This document shows, one piece after another, positions 50,966-59,446 of a DNA stretch of 64,000 nucleotides. The stretch lies in the NCBI GenBank assembly GCA_035529315.1, contig DATKWZ010000001.1:47685-111684 (forward strand). The letters run 5' to 3'. The translations under genes and the position numbers were made by a program. The notes beneath the pieces were generated by a model. That model searched no databases and was not told the origin of the DNA. It saw only the letters and a program-made list of their open reading frames with translations. How positions within the stretch are numbered: position 1 is the stretch's first letter; the number at the start of each line of letters is the position of its first letter. The DNA comes from Anaerolineae bacterium (GTDB lineage: Bacteria > Desulfobacterota > Desulfobacteria > Desulfobacterales > ETH-SRB1).

Positions 50966-51314
50966 GGGGGCGAAACGGTTTCGACGGGGATAAGGAAGCT
51001 AAGGTTGCATATCGAGCTCCTGTCAGCTCGTAAAAATGATGGGGACTTAAAATAATCGCAGATGATTATAACTACGCTTTAGCCGCTTAGGCTAACGTCC
51101 TGCCGGATTATTCCTGCGCATCCGGTAAGGGCGCCGATTAGTGGGATAGCCGTCCGGATTGCCTGTTAAAGGATTGGCGAAATTTTACAGGATAGCCTTT
51201 TAAGTAGCCTGCCTGAGGGGGACTTGAAAGGCGAAAGCTAAAGCTTGGGCTAAATATGTAGATGCCTTTGTGGAATATTACCGGACGCGGGTTCGACTCC
51301 CGCCGCCTCCACCA
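50966..51314 (+). ncRNA. ssrA: Transfer-messenger RNA (tmRNA)
   Basis: The 5' end GGGGGCGAAACGGTTTCGAC and the 3' GTTCGACTCCCGCCGCCTCCACCA form the tRNA-like domain, with the CCA encoded. The tag reading frame begins with GCA at 51058 and reads ADDYNYALAA before TAG (51088-51090), a normal 10-residue proteolysis tag ending in LAA. Pseudoknot-rich sequence fills the rest. It rescues stalled ribosomes together with SmpB. Confidence 0.97.
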
Positions 51315-51340
51315 CGCTTCGCCCTTCGGGCTTCGCGTGG
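51312..51340 (+). terminator. Hairpin at the end of ssrA
   Basis: CCACGC...GCGTGG with an inner GCCC-TTCG-GGGC stem starts in the CCA end of tmRNA. It lacks a T run, so it may be the processing site or terminator. Confidence 0.45.
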
Positions 51341-51559
51341 CAGGCCACGATTAATATCCAATATATTCTGGTTATCATTTTGGGATGCCCTTTATAAAGA
51401 TACCTTTTTCCAAACTGTTCGCCAGCCCTGCAACCTGATATTCCGTTAGGATGTCTAAAAAAAATACAATTCAGGCAGGGCTTTTGGAAATGAAGCTAAT
51501 ATATCAATATCCTCCTGAATTAAAGGAACAGCCGTTTTTGGACAAGGGCGCATGCCCTG

Positions 51560-51735
51560 CGGTGAAGAACATCGGAAAGCCGTGTGCGGGAAAACCGCAT
51601 GCACGGTTTGATGAGGGAGGGCTGTCCAAGGTAGCTACGGCACGGCTATTAAGGCACTGCCAGACGAAACGGGCGGAAACAGATATGCCAAACCTAAGGT
51701 CGCAGCAACCAGCTCTCTACTCTGCCAAGAGTCCT
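51560..51735 (+). mobile_element. 3' remnant of a group II intron (domains V-VI)
   Basis: At about 51577-51611 the sequence GGAAAGCCGTGTGCGGGAAA and its complement arm ACCGCATGCACGGTTTGATG form the 34-base domain V hairpin of group II introns, with the AGC catalytic triad in AAAGCCGT. Downstream come GAGGGAGGG, the CTCTCTACTCTGCC end typical of domain VI and the 3' exon junction near 51720. No reverse transcriptase and no recognisable 5' intron end (GTGCG) were found, so only the 3' part remains. The 51451-51780 frame is a translation of this RNA, not a gene. The stretch 51315-51560 shows nothing else. Confidence 0.6.
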
Positions 51736-51751
51736 CACAAGTCCCCTGTAT

Positions 51752-53437
51752 TTAGCCTCTTGTCAAATGTCTGTATTTGATTCTATGGGGCTGTTCAGCG
51801 GCCTTTCCAAGCCTCTTTTTTCTGTCAGCTTCGTAATCTGAATAATTGCCTTCAAACCACATGACAGCACTGTCTCCCTCAAAAGCAAGAATATGGGTGG
51901 CGATGCGATCGAGAAACCAGCGATCATGAGTGATAATAACCGCGCAGCCTCCAAAATGTTCCAACGCTTCTTCAAGGGCACGCATTGTATTCACATCAAG
52001 ATCATTTGTAGGTTCGTCTAAAAGCAACACATTGGCGCCCTCTTTGAGCATACACGCAAGATGGACTCTATTACGCTCGCCGCCTGAAATCATGTTTACT
52101 TTTTTCTGCTGGTCTGATCCCGAAAAATTAAAACGAGCAACATAGGCCCTTGAGTTCACTTCTATTTTCCCAAGCTCAACCATATCCCTGCCACCGGAAA
52201 TCACTTCCCATATAGTCTTGTCGGGTTTAAGAATATCGCGTTCCTGATCAACGCAAGCGAGTTTAACAGTGTCCCCGATGTTAATAATCCCGGAATCAGG
52301 TTTTTCCAAACCGGTTATAATTTTAAAGAGTGTTGTTTTGCCCGCGCCGTTAGGACCGACAACGCCGACAATACCTCCCGCAGGTAAAGCAAATGTCAAT
52401 CCCTCAAAGAGAAGGCGATCGCCATATGCTTTGCTCAAGTTTTCTGCTTGAATAACTACCTTTCCAAGACGTGGTCCTGGTGGAATATATATTTCAAGAT
52501 CTTTGGCCCCTTTTTCATAATTCTGGCTTAAAAGAGTTTCATAAGCATTAATGCGTGCCTTTCCCTTTGCCTGGCGGCCTTTTGGTGACATGCTGATCCA
52601 TTCCAATTCCCGCTGCAAGGCCTTCTGCCGTTTTGATTCCGATTTTTCTTCCTGGTTAAGCTGTAATTGTTTTTGTTCAAGCCATGAAGAATAGTTGCCT
52701 TTCCACGGGATGCCGTGTCCTCGATCAAGCTCTAAAATCCAACCCGCTACGTTATCTAAAAAATAACGATCATGCGTGACGGCAATCACCGTACCCTTAT
52801 ACTGCTGAAGATGATGTTCGAGCCAGGCTATGGTTTCGGCATCAAGATGATTTGTCGGTTCATCCAACAGCAGGATATCCGGCTTCTGCAATAAAAGTCT
52901 GCATAAAGCCACACGTCTTTTTTCACCACCGGAAATAACATTAATTGGAGTATCTCCCGGAGGGCAGCGCAACGCATCCATTGCCATTTCTAAACGCGCG
53001 TCAATATCCCAGGCATCAAGATGATCGATTTTTTCCTGCAATTCGCCGTGGCGCTCAATAAGTTGATTCATTTCATCGTCAGACATTGGCTCAGCAAATT
53101 TTTCACTGATTTTATTGTATTCCGCAACAAGATCTACAACCTCCAGCAGGCCTTCTTCAACTACAGCTTTTACGGTTTTATCTGAATCAAGCAAAGGTTC
53201 CTGCTCAAGAAACCCTAAAGTGTATCCCGGGGAAAGTACGGCTTTTCCGTCATATTCCTGATCAACACCTGCCATAATACGTAAAAGAGAACTTTTCCCC
53301 GAGGCATTTAATCCTAAGACGCCAATTTTGGCACCAAGAAAATAGGAAAGGGATATGTCTTTTAGCACAGGTTTGTTCTGGTATGCCTTGCTGACTCTTG
53401 ACATTGTATAAATAATTTTTTCTGGTTCAATACTCAT
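51752..53437 (-). CDS. ettA: ABC-F translational throttle EttA
   Basis: 561 residues, two ABC domains joined by a P-site tRNA-interaction motif linker. First domain: GLNASGKSSLLRI, VISGGEKRRVALCR, LLLDEPTNHLD; second: GPNGAGKTTLFKI, ISGGERNRVHL, LLDEPTNDLD. The linker has the arginine/lysine-rich stretch LEWISMSPKGRQAKGKAR, the EttA signature. The protein gates translation in response to ATP/ADP level. Its last ~5 residues (HLTRG) differ from the usual end and lie beside the intron remnant, so the C-terminus may have been altered by that insertion. Confidence 0.93.
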   Translation of the reverse strand: MSIEPEKIIYTMSRVSKAYQNKPVLKDISLSYFLGAKIGVLGLNASGKSSLLRIMAGVDQEYDGKAVLSPGYTLGFLEQEPLLDSDKTVKAVVEEGLLEVVDLVAEYNKISEKFAEPMSDDEMNQLIERHGELQEKIDHLDAWDIDARLEMAMDALRCPPGDTPINVISGGEKRRVALCRLLLQKPDILLLDEPTNHLDAETIAWLEHHLQQYKGTVIAVTHDRYFLDNVAGWILELDRGHGIPWKGNYSSWLEQKQLQLNQEEKSESKRQKALQRELEWISMSPKGRQAKGKARINAYETLLSQNYEKGAKDLEIYIPPGPRLGKVVIQAENLSKAYGDRLLFEGLTFALPAGGIVGVVGPNGAGKTTLFKIITGLEKPDSGIINIGDTVKLACVDQERDILKPDKTIWEVISGGRDMVELGKIEVNSRAYVARFNFSGSDQQKKVNMISGGERNRVHLACMLKEGANVLLLDEPTNDLDVNTMRALEEALEHFGGCAVIITHDRWFLDRIATHILAFEGDSAVMWFEGNYSDYEADRKKRLGKAAEQPHRIKYRHLTRG

Positions 53438-53661
53438 TGGAAGTTTCTTTCAATTTGATATTATTTTTTAGTTTTTCTCTTTTCCCGGTTTCCAAAATCA
53501 TTCTCACTATTTCTTAAAATTAAAATAAGGGTTCAGTTATTCATTGTTAATATTTTGATACATTAACAAAAGTATTAGCCGAAGACAAGGGCGGAATCGT
53601 GAGGTTCTGTCTGAAGGCGGAGCCAGGCGGAAGGCCTGATTATGTTTTCCTAAGATTCTCT

Positions 53662-54855
53662 TTAGGATAAAAGTTCAGAAAGTGTTTTTCCATATTCGAT
53701 ACAGCTCTTAATATCTTCCTCATCCGGATTCCACATTACCTTCAAGCCTTGATCTACTATTTGAAACCCCGAGTTTTCCAAAATATCCAAAATTACTTTT
53801 ACTGATTCCCCGCTCCAGCCATAGCTTCCAAAGGCCGCCGCTTTTTTACCAGCAAATCTTAGTCCCTTTATTTCTTCGAGAATCCCTGCAACAGAGGTGA
53901 GGATACCTTTGTTGATGGTCGGTGAACCAACAACGATTCCCTTAGACCTGAAAACGTCTGTAATTATATCACTTCTATCTGTTTTGGAAATATTGTAAAG
54001 TTTAATATTAACTGAACTGTCCGAAGATTTAATGCCTGTTGCGATATTCTCAGCCACTACCCGTGTTCCATTCCACATCGTGTCATAAAGTATGGTAATC
54101 TGATTTTCTTTGTAATCATTAGCCCATTCTAAATATTTATTCACTATCTGCACGGGATTATCTCGCCATATGACACCATGGCTTGGGCAAATGATTTCAA
54201 CAGGCAGATTAAAAGACAAAACCTCTTTAATTTTTTTATCTACAAGTTTACTGAACGGAGTCAATATGTTTGCATAATATTTAATACATTCCGTCATCAG
54301 CTCAAACTGATCAACCAAATCGTTAAACATGTGTTCAGAAGCATAATGCTGACCAAACGCGTCATTACTGAATAAGATATTGTCTTTTGTAAGATAACAG
54401 AACATGCTGTCAGGCCAATGGAGCATCGGTGCTTCAATAAAGATCAGTTCCTTTTCACCCAAACTCAGCCGATCTCCGGTTTTGACAATCTTGAAATTCC
54501 AGTCCTTGTGATAATGTCCCTTTAATGATTTGACGCCGTTTTTGGTACAATATATCGGTGTTTCAGGGATATGACGCATCAGCTCCGGCAATGCACCGCT
54601 ATGATCACTTTCTGCATGATTTGCAATAACATAATCAATTTTGGACAGGTCAATCTCATTGGTAAGGTTTTCACAAAACTCTTTTGAAAAAGGCACCCAT
54701 ACTGTATCAATTAATGCAACTTTTTCTTCTTTGATTAAATAAGAATTGTATGTTGAACCCCGGTGCGTTGAATATTCATTCCCATGGAATTTCCTTAACT
54801 CCCAATCAATCTTGCCAACCCAGGCTACATTATTTTTCACATTAACTCGATTCAC
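53662..54855 (-). CDS. Flavodiiron protein (oxygen/NO reductase, FprA/Roo-like)
   Basis: 397 residues from GTG 54855, which follows AGGAGGG; an upstream TTG is possible. The N-terminal metallo-beta-lactamase-like diiron domain has the ligand motif HAESDH (H80, E82, D84, H85) and further His/Asp ligands (PMLHWPDSM, FSNDAFGQH). The C-terminal flavodoxin-like domain (about 255-397) has ILYDTMWNGTR, VVGSPTINKGI and AFGSYGWSG. Such proteins reduce O2 or NO and protect anaerobes. No rubredoxin gene is adjacent, so the electron donor is unknown. Confidence 0.93.
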   Translation of the reverse strand: MNRVNVKNNVAWVGKIDWELRKFHGNEYSTHRGSTYNSYLIKEEKVALIDTVWVPFSKEFCENLTNEIDLSKIDYVIANHAESDHSGALPELMRHIPETPIYCTKNGVKSLKGHYHKDWNFKIVKTGDRLSLGEKELIFIEAPMLHWPDSMFCYLTKDNILFSNDAFGQHYASEHMFNDLVDQFELMTECIKYYANILTPFSKLVDKKIKEVLSFNLPVEIICPSHGVIWRDNPVQIVNKYLEWANDYKENQITILYDTMWNGTRVVAENIATGIKSSDSSVNIKLYNISKTDRSDIITDVFRSKGIVVGSPTINKGILTSVAGILEEIKGLRFAGKKAAAFGSYGWSGESVKVILDILENSGFQIVDQGLKVMWNPDEEDIKSCIEYGKTLSELLS

Positions 54856-54911
54856 CTTGTCCCTCCTCTGCAAAATTATTTTTAAGATCTGATCATGGTT
54901 AACAACACTTT

Positions 54912-55031
54912 AAACTGTCTGACAGCTTTTAAGACTAAAAACACATCAACATAAATGTTTTGAATGTGAAAGCTTATGTTTTGTTGTCTGAAACAGCTCT
55001 ACCATAAGCTTTTGCGTCAGCCAGACAGTTT
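54912..55031. repeat. Imperfect inverted repeat in the 54856-55227 gap
   Basis: AAACTGTCTG (54912-54921) is answered by CAGACAGTTT (55022-55031). No gene or other feature is seen in this 370-base stretch between the flavodiiron and Fic genes. Confidence 0.4.
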
Positions 55032-55227
55032 TATTTTCAAGGCGCACCTCAATTTTCGTTTTTTCGCCTTCGGTTTGATAGATTGTGTGACATACAACTG
55101 GTTTTTACTCAGAAGTTCAGCGAACAGTTTCTTCTTTCTTTCCGGAGTTTAACCGGTTTTTTATTTAGCCATTGTGTTTAACGTCCCGGACAGATTGCTC
55201 CGCTTCTGTCCGGTTGTTATTTCCAAC

Positions 55228-56394
55228 TTAACCAGGCAGTTCCGTCCCCTGGTTTATTATTTCTACATACCCGGTATAACTAAACAGCCTGTTGCGCTTT
55301 GCGCCCGTCAATTCCCGAACAATACCGAGGCTCTTCAGAGACACAAGGCAATTGTTGACAGTGGCCGGGGTGATACCTGTCTTTTTCACCAACCACTTAG
55401 CAGTAGCTATCGGTTGCTCCATTAACACCCGGTGAACGCGCAATGTTGACGCTGCTGCCCGCCCAAGGCTACTGATTTTGTTACGGTCCTCACCGGCCAA
55501 ATCGACAAGCTGTTTAGTCGTGTCCACCGCCTGGGTGGCAGTGACAATGACCGCCTCTGCGAAAAAATCGAGCCAGGCTTCCCAGTCACCGGTCAGGCGC
55601 ACCTTATTAAGCAATTCATAATAATACTGCCGGTGCGTTTTGAAATAGAGGCTCAGGTAGAGCATCGGTTCTCGAAGCACTTTTTGTTCACACAATAGTA
55701 AGGGGATCAAGAGTCGCCCAAGACGACCGTTACCATCTAAAAACGGGTGGATGGTTTCAAACTGTACATGGGCCAGAGCGGCCTTGAGCAACGCTGGAAC
55801 AGGTTCAGGCTGGTCGTGCAGAAATAATTCCAGCTTTCCCATGCACTCCAGTACTTGCTCGGCCGGCGGCGGAACAAATGCCGCGTTGCCGGGTCGGGTG
55901 CCGCCGATCCAGTTCTGGGTTCTGCGAAACTCACCTGGAGCCTGATTACTGCCCCGTCCCTTGGAGAGCAACACACCATGCATTTCTTTGACCAGACGCA
56001 GGGACAGCGGAAACCCCTCGGACAACCGGTTCAGACCATAATTCAGGGCAGCCACATAGTTGCTCACTTCCCGAACATCATCCAGCGGCACGCCGGGCTC
56101 CATATCCAGTTCAAAAAGCAAAAGGTCGGAAAGCGATGACTGCGTCCCCTCGATCATGGAGGAGAGAACCGCTTCTTTGCGTACATACATATAGAGAAAT
56201 AAGGAGATATCTGGCAGAAAGGTGGAGATGCTATCCAGCCGCCCGAGTGCGAGCAGCGCCTGGTCAAACTTGCCGCGCAGCTCCGGCGTCCACTCAATCG
56301 GCGGTTTTGGCGGCAGCGGAGCGGGGACAAAGGCCTTGGCCTTTTCGCCCACTGTTGATATTGTAACGTAATGTCCCTGGAGATCTCGTTTCAT
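55228..56394 (-). CDS. Fic family protein with C-terminal winged helix
   Basis: 388 residues. The inhibitory helix motif S78-x3-E82-G83 (SSMIEGTQ) lies in the N-terminal part, so it is a class with intramolecular inhibition. The catalytic motif HPFLDGNGRLGR starts at His216 and is complete, so it can likely AMPylate or otherwise modify target proteins. The C-terminal ~90 residues (TLRVHRVLMEQPIATAKWLVKK) look like a winged helix, which in similar proteins binds the gene's own promoter. It is GC-rich relative to its neighbours, suggesting transfer. Divergence from the preceding block gives it a single-gene transcription unit. Confidence 0.9.
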   Translation of the reverse strand: MKRDLQGHYVTISTVGEKAKAFVPAPLPPKPPIEWTPELRGKFDQALLALGRLDSISTFLPDISLFLYMYVRKEAVLSSMIEGTQSSLSDLLLFELDMEPGVPLDDVREVSNYVAALNYGLNRLSEGFPLSLRLVKEMHGVLLSKGRGSNQAPGEFRRTQNWIGGTRPGNAAFVPPPAEQVLECMGKLELFLHDQPEPVPALLKAALAHVQFETIHPFLDGNGRLGRLLIPLLLCEQKVLREPMLYLSLYFKTHRQYYYELLNKVRLTGDWEAWLDFFAEAVIVTATQAVDTTKQLVDLAGEDRNKISSLGRAAASTLRVHRVLMEQPIATAKWLVKKTGITPATVNNCLVSLKSLGIVRELTGAKRNRLFSYTGYVEIINQGTELPG

Positions 56395-56405
56395 TGTCCC
56401 GTCGC

Positions 56406-56460
56406 ATCCTAAAATAAGACCCTCTGTTATTTTAACTTCATGCTATATCCTAAAATAGCA
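56406..56460 (-). promoter_or_regulatory. Candidate operator pair of the fic gene
   Basis: ATCCTAAAATA occurs at 56406-56416 and 56447-56457; the second sits in TGCTAT-N8-ATAGCA (56441-56460). A related TCTAAAATA is at 56532-56540. The second copy overlaps the -10 box. Confidence 0.5.
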
Positions 56461-56480
56461 AAACAGAAATCAAGGGTCAA
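56452..56480 (-). promoter_or_regulatory. Promoter of the fic gene
   Basis: On the minus strand TTGACC (56475-56480), 17-base spacer, TATTTT (56452-56457). The leader to the ATG is about 50 bases. Confidence 0.55.
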
Positions 56481-56617
56481 GTGAATTTATCTAAATTAGC
56501 GGCGCTACATATTTTATGTTTATCCACTTCTCTAAAATAAGGTGCATGGAAAAAAGGCGGAGCGAAGCGGAAGGCTCGCCGCAGGCGAGAGTGAGTGAAG
56601 CGAGACAAGGAATAAAC

Positions 56618-56656
56618 AAAAAAGGCTGTAATCAATTATGATTACAGCCTTTTTTG
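56618..56656. terminator. Bidirectional terminator next to tRNA-Leu
   Basis: AAAAAGGCTGTAATCA and TGATTACAGCCTTTTTT form a 12- to 14-bp stem flanked by A and T runs. It can end the tRNA-Leu transcript on the minus strand and also reads as a terminator on the plus strand. Confidence 0.85.
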
Positions 56657-56659
56657 TTT

Positions 56660-56746
56660 TGGTGCCGAAGGGGAGACTCGAACTCCCACAGGCATGCGCC
56701 CACTAGGCCCTGAACCTAGCGCGTCTACCAGTTCCACCACTTCGGC
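56660..56746 (-). tRNA. tRNA-Leu (anticodon CAG)
   Basis: Minus strand acceptor GCCGAAG/CTTCGGC, discriminator A, encoded CCA (56660-56662). The anticodon stem CTAGG/CCTAG has loop TTCAGGG, giving CAG for CUG codons. A long variable arm and GGTTCGAGTCTCC-like T-arm fit leucine. Confidence 0.95.
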
Positions 56747-56898
56747 ACAAAGAAACCTTTGAAAAATTAAAAGGATTGATTTTTTAATAGAATTAATTTA
56801 ACTAAATTCTTTTTTGTTTGTTGTCAAGATTTATTGACGGCTTTCTCTATGATCTCTGTGCGCTCCGTGTTAAAAATGAAAGGCTGGAAAAAATTAAA

Positions 56899-57831
56899 AT
56901 GCAAGTTGTTGAACAGATTGAAAAAATTGACCATCCATACAAAAATGCCGTTATTACCATCGGAAATTTTGATGGTGTGCATATAGGGCATCAAGCCCTT
57001 TTCCAAAAGGTGATTGAAAAGGCCAAAGAGCTTGACGGCACATCTGTTGCCATGACCTTTGAACCTCATCCGATCAGGGTGTTAAAACAAAACAACCATC
57101 CACCCCTTATAACCCTGTATGAACAAAAAGCAGAGCTTATCGCAAAGACCGGAATTGATATTCTTATCTGTATACCCTTTACACGTGAATTCGCCTCAAT
57201 ACCGGCAAAGGAATTTATAGAGGAAATTCTGGTTGATCGTATCGGCATGAAAGCCATTGTTGTTGGAGAAGATTATGCTTTTGGCAAAAACCGTGAAGGC
57301 AACCTTGATTTACTTAAAACATATGGAAAACAAATCGGTTTTGAAGTAATCGTTGTAAGTGAACTTCAAATATCAAATAATTCGGAAGATAAAATCAGCA
57401 GCACCAGGATACGCGAACTGATCTCGGAAGGGAAAGTTGCTGAATCCCAAAAACTTTTAGGCAGGCATTACCAGATAAGGGGCACGGTTATGACCGGGAG
57501 AGACAGAGGGGGCAGGCTCCTCGGCTTTCCTACCGCCAATATAAAACTTTATGATGAGCTGAGCCCTAAAACCGGTGTCTATGCGGTTATTGTTGAATGC
57601 AAAGGAAGTAAATATAAAGGGGTTGCCAATATCGGATACAGCCCGACTTTTGATGACCACATTTTTACGGTTGAGGCTCATATCCTCGACTTTAATGATG
57701 ATATATATGGGCAGAAAATCCGCGTAAATTTTATAAAACGGCTCAGAGATGAAAAAAAGTTTTTAAATATTTCAGAATTATCAGATCAGATAAAAAAGGA
57801 CATTGACAAGGCACGCGACATCCTTTCCTGA
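56899..57831 (+). CDS. ribF: Bifunctional riboflavin kinase / FAD synthetase
   Basis: 310 residues from ATG 56899. The frame is open from 56818, but those 27 codons contain a degenerate repeat (CTCTGTGCGCTCCGTG) and lack a site, so the inner start giving MQVVEQIEKI is preferred. Nucleotidyl transferase N-half with the signature GNFDGVHIGHQ; riboflavin kinase C-half with GRLLGFPTANIKL and GVANIGYSPTFD. It converts riboflavin to FMN and FAD. The gene starts ~150 bases after tRNA-Leu. Confidence 0.93.
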   Translation: MQVVEQIEKIDHPYKNAVITIGNFDGVHIGHQALFQKVIEKAKELDGTSVAMTFEPHPIRVLKQNNHPPLITLYEQKAELIAKTGIDILICIPFTREFASIPAKEFIEEILVDRIGMKAIVVGEDYAFGKNREGNLDLLKTYGKQIGFEVIVVSELQISNNSEDKISSTRIRELISEGKVAESQKLLGRHYQIRGTVMTGRDRGGRLLGFPTANIKLYDELSPKTGVYAVIVECKGSKYKGVANIGYSPTFDDHIFTVEAHILDFNDDIYGQKIRVNFIKRLRDEKKFLNISELSDQIKKDIDKARDILS

Positions 57832-57844
57832 CAACCCGTGGGTT

Positions 57845-58936
57845 ATGCATATAAAAAAAAACATAATTATTTCTCTGGTTCTGGGAATATTATTGTCAGG
57901 ATTAGCCCTTTATCTGTCATTTAGAAAGGTTCCGTTTGCCGATCTTGCAACCTATTTGACAACAATAAATTATTTTTGGATATTACCATCTGTATTTATC
58001 GCCATAATTAGTTTTGTTATAAGAACCATTAGATGGCGGTTTATCCTTGGGGCGGCTCACACAGTAAGCTTTTGGCAGGCATTCCATCCGATGATGATTG
58101 CATTTATGTTAAACTGCATCCTTCCCGGCAGGATAGGCGAGTTGGCAAGGCCGGCAATTCTGCGGAAAAAGGATAATATTCCATTTTCTACAGGCCTTGC
58201 AACGGTCGCGGTAGAAAGGTTGTTTGATATAATTCTTCTGATACTGCTTTCAATAACTGTATTCGCGTTTATTCATATAGATCCGGCGCTTGATATTTCC
58301 TTTGGCAAGTATCATCTGAACAGAGAAACACTGGTAGCTATCGGCGCGGGCATCTTCAAACTGAGCGTAGCCTTAATTGCCGGAATAATAATAATCAGCT
58401 TTTCCGCTTTCCGAAAGATTTTAAAAAGATTGATAATGGCATTGCCGTCTCTATTTTTTTTTATGGGCAGTGATTTTAGAAACCGGATGCAGGAAAGAAT
58501 TTGTACACCTCTTACAGGTTTTTTAGAAAATTTTGCCTTAGGTTTTGTTCTGATTAAGAATCCAAAAAAGGTGGGTATTTGCATTGTGCTGTCAATTATT
58601 ATATGGAGCCTTGCAGCTTTATCATATTATGTAATGGCGCTTGGCTGCCCAGGCATACGGCTTTCATATTTTGAGATCATGGTGGTCATGATAATTATCT
58701 GCCTGTTTATCGCTCTTCCGTCCGTACCCGGTTACTGGGGGCTCTGGGAAGCAGGAGGAGTGTTTGCCCTTTCTCTTTTCGGGATTTCGGCAAAGGACGC
58801 CCTCGGCTTTATACTTGTAAACCATGTAATCCAAATAGCCCCTATAATAATTATAGGTCTGGTATCTGCAATGATAATGGGTGTTAATGTATGGCAATTA
58901 CAAAAGGTCTCAAGCTGTCACGATGACGATACTTAA
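57845..58936 (+). CDS. Flippase-like / lysylphosphatidylglycerol synthase-type membrane protein
   Basis: 363 residues from ATG 57845, the first Met after a hydrophilic N-terminal stretch in the open frame. About eight transmembrane segments (IIISLVLGILLSGLALYL, FWILPSVFIAIISFVI and others), FMLNCILPGRIGELARPAIL, and a late VPGYWGLWEAGG motif identify the UPF0104/AglD-like family. Members are often near cell-envelope genes and may flip lipids or act with glycosyltransferases. Substrate unknown. Its end overlaps def by 14 bases. Confidence 0.82.
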   Translation: MHIKKNIIISLVLGILLSGLALYLSFRKVPFADLATYLTTINYFWILPSVFIAIISFVIRTIRWRFILGAAHTVSFWQAFHPMMIAFMLNCILPGRIGELARPAILRKKDNIPFSTGLATVAVERLFDIILLILLSITVFAFIHIDPALDISFGKYHLNRETLVAIGAGIFKLSVALIAGIIIISFSAFRKILKRLIMALPSLFFFMGSDFRNRMQERICTPLTGFLENFALGFVLIKNPKKVGICIVLSIIIWSLAALSYYVMALGCPGIRLSYFEIMVVMIIICLFIALPSVPGYWGLWEAGGVFALSLFGISAKDALGFILVNHVIQIAPIIIIGLVSAMIMGVNVWQLQKVSSCHDDDT

Positions 58937-59432
58937 CATATTAACATATCCGGATAAATTTCTCAGTCAGCCTGCAAAACCCGTAGAAAATATCGACGGC
59001 AAAATTCAGGATATGATTGAAGACATGTCTTCCACCATGTATGAAGCTCCAGGCGTGGGACTGGCCGCCATACAGGTGGGGTTTGACCAAAGCATTATTG
59101 TTTACGACATTTCGCCAAGGGATGAAAAGCGATCCTTGCATGTTCTTATAAATCCAAAAATTATTTCCAGTGAAGGAACCACTATTTCCGAAAACGAAGG
59201 ATGCCTGAGCGTTCCTGATTACAGGACCGATGTAAAACGTTCAGTCTCTGTTCTGGTTGAAGGGTTTGACAGGAAAGAGAAGCCATTGAGGATAGAGGCC
59301 CATGGGCACCTTGCCGTTGTCTTGCAGCATGAAATTGACCATTTAGACGGCATCTTATTTATAGACCGGATAAGCACTTTAAAAAGAGGTCTTTATAAAA
59401 ACCGTATCAAGAAGATATTAAGGCAAAAGTAA
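58923..59432 (+). CDS. def: Peptide deformylase
   Basis: 169 residues from ATG 58923 (the frame opens earlier inside the preceding gene). All three motifs are present: GVGLAAIQVG, EGCLSVPDY and QHEIDHLDGILF, so the metal site (Cys, two His) is intact. It removes the formyl group from nascent chains. Overlaps the flippase-like gene by 14 bases and is followed by fmt after 14 bases, the usual def-fmt pair. Confidence 0.95.
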   Translation: MTILNILTYPDKFLSQPAKPVENIDGKIQDMIEDMSSTMYEAPGVGLAAIQVGFDQSIIVYDISPRDEKRSLHVLINPKIISSEGTTISENEGCLSVPDYRTDVKRSVSVLVEGFDRKEKPLRIEAHGHLAVVLQHEIDHLDGILFIDRISTLKRGLYKNRIKKILRQK

Positions 59433-59446
59433 CGGCGTTGTAAAAA

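Noticed and set aside
50966..51751. Genomic island integrated at tmRNA
   Set aside because: No integrase and no repeat of the ssrA 3' end was seen; only an intron fragment lies downstream.
51451..51780. 109-residue open frame downstream of ssrA
   Set aside because: The translation is of group II intron RNA sequence (domain V region), a well-known false gene type.
56818..56898. Longer N-terminus of ribF
   Set aside because: This stretch is degenerate repeat sequence without a ribosome-binding site, and the family's usual start corresponds to ATG 56899.
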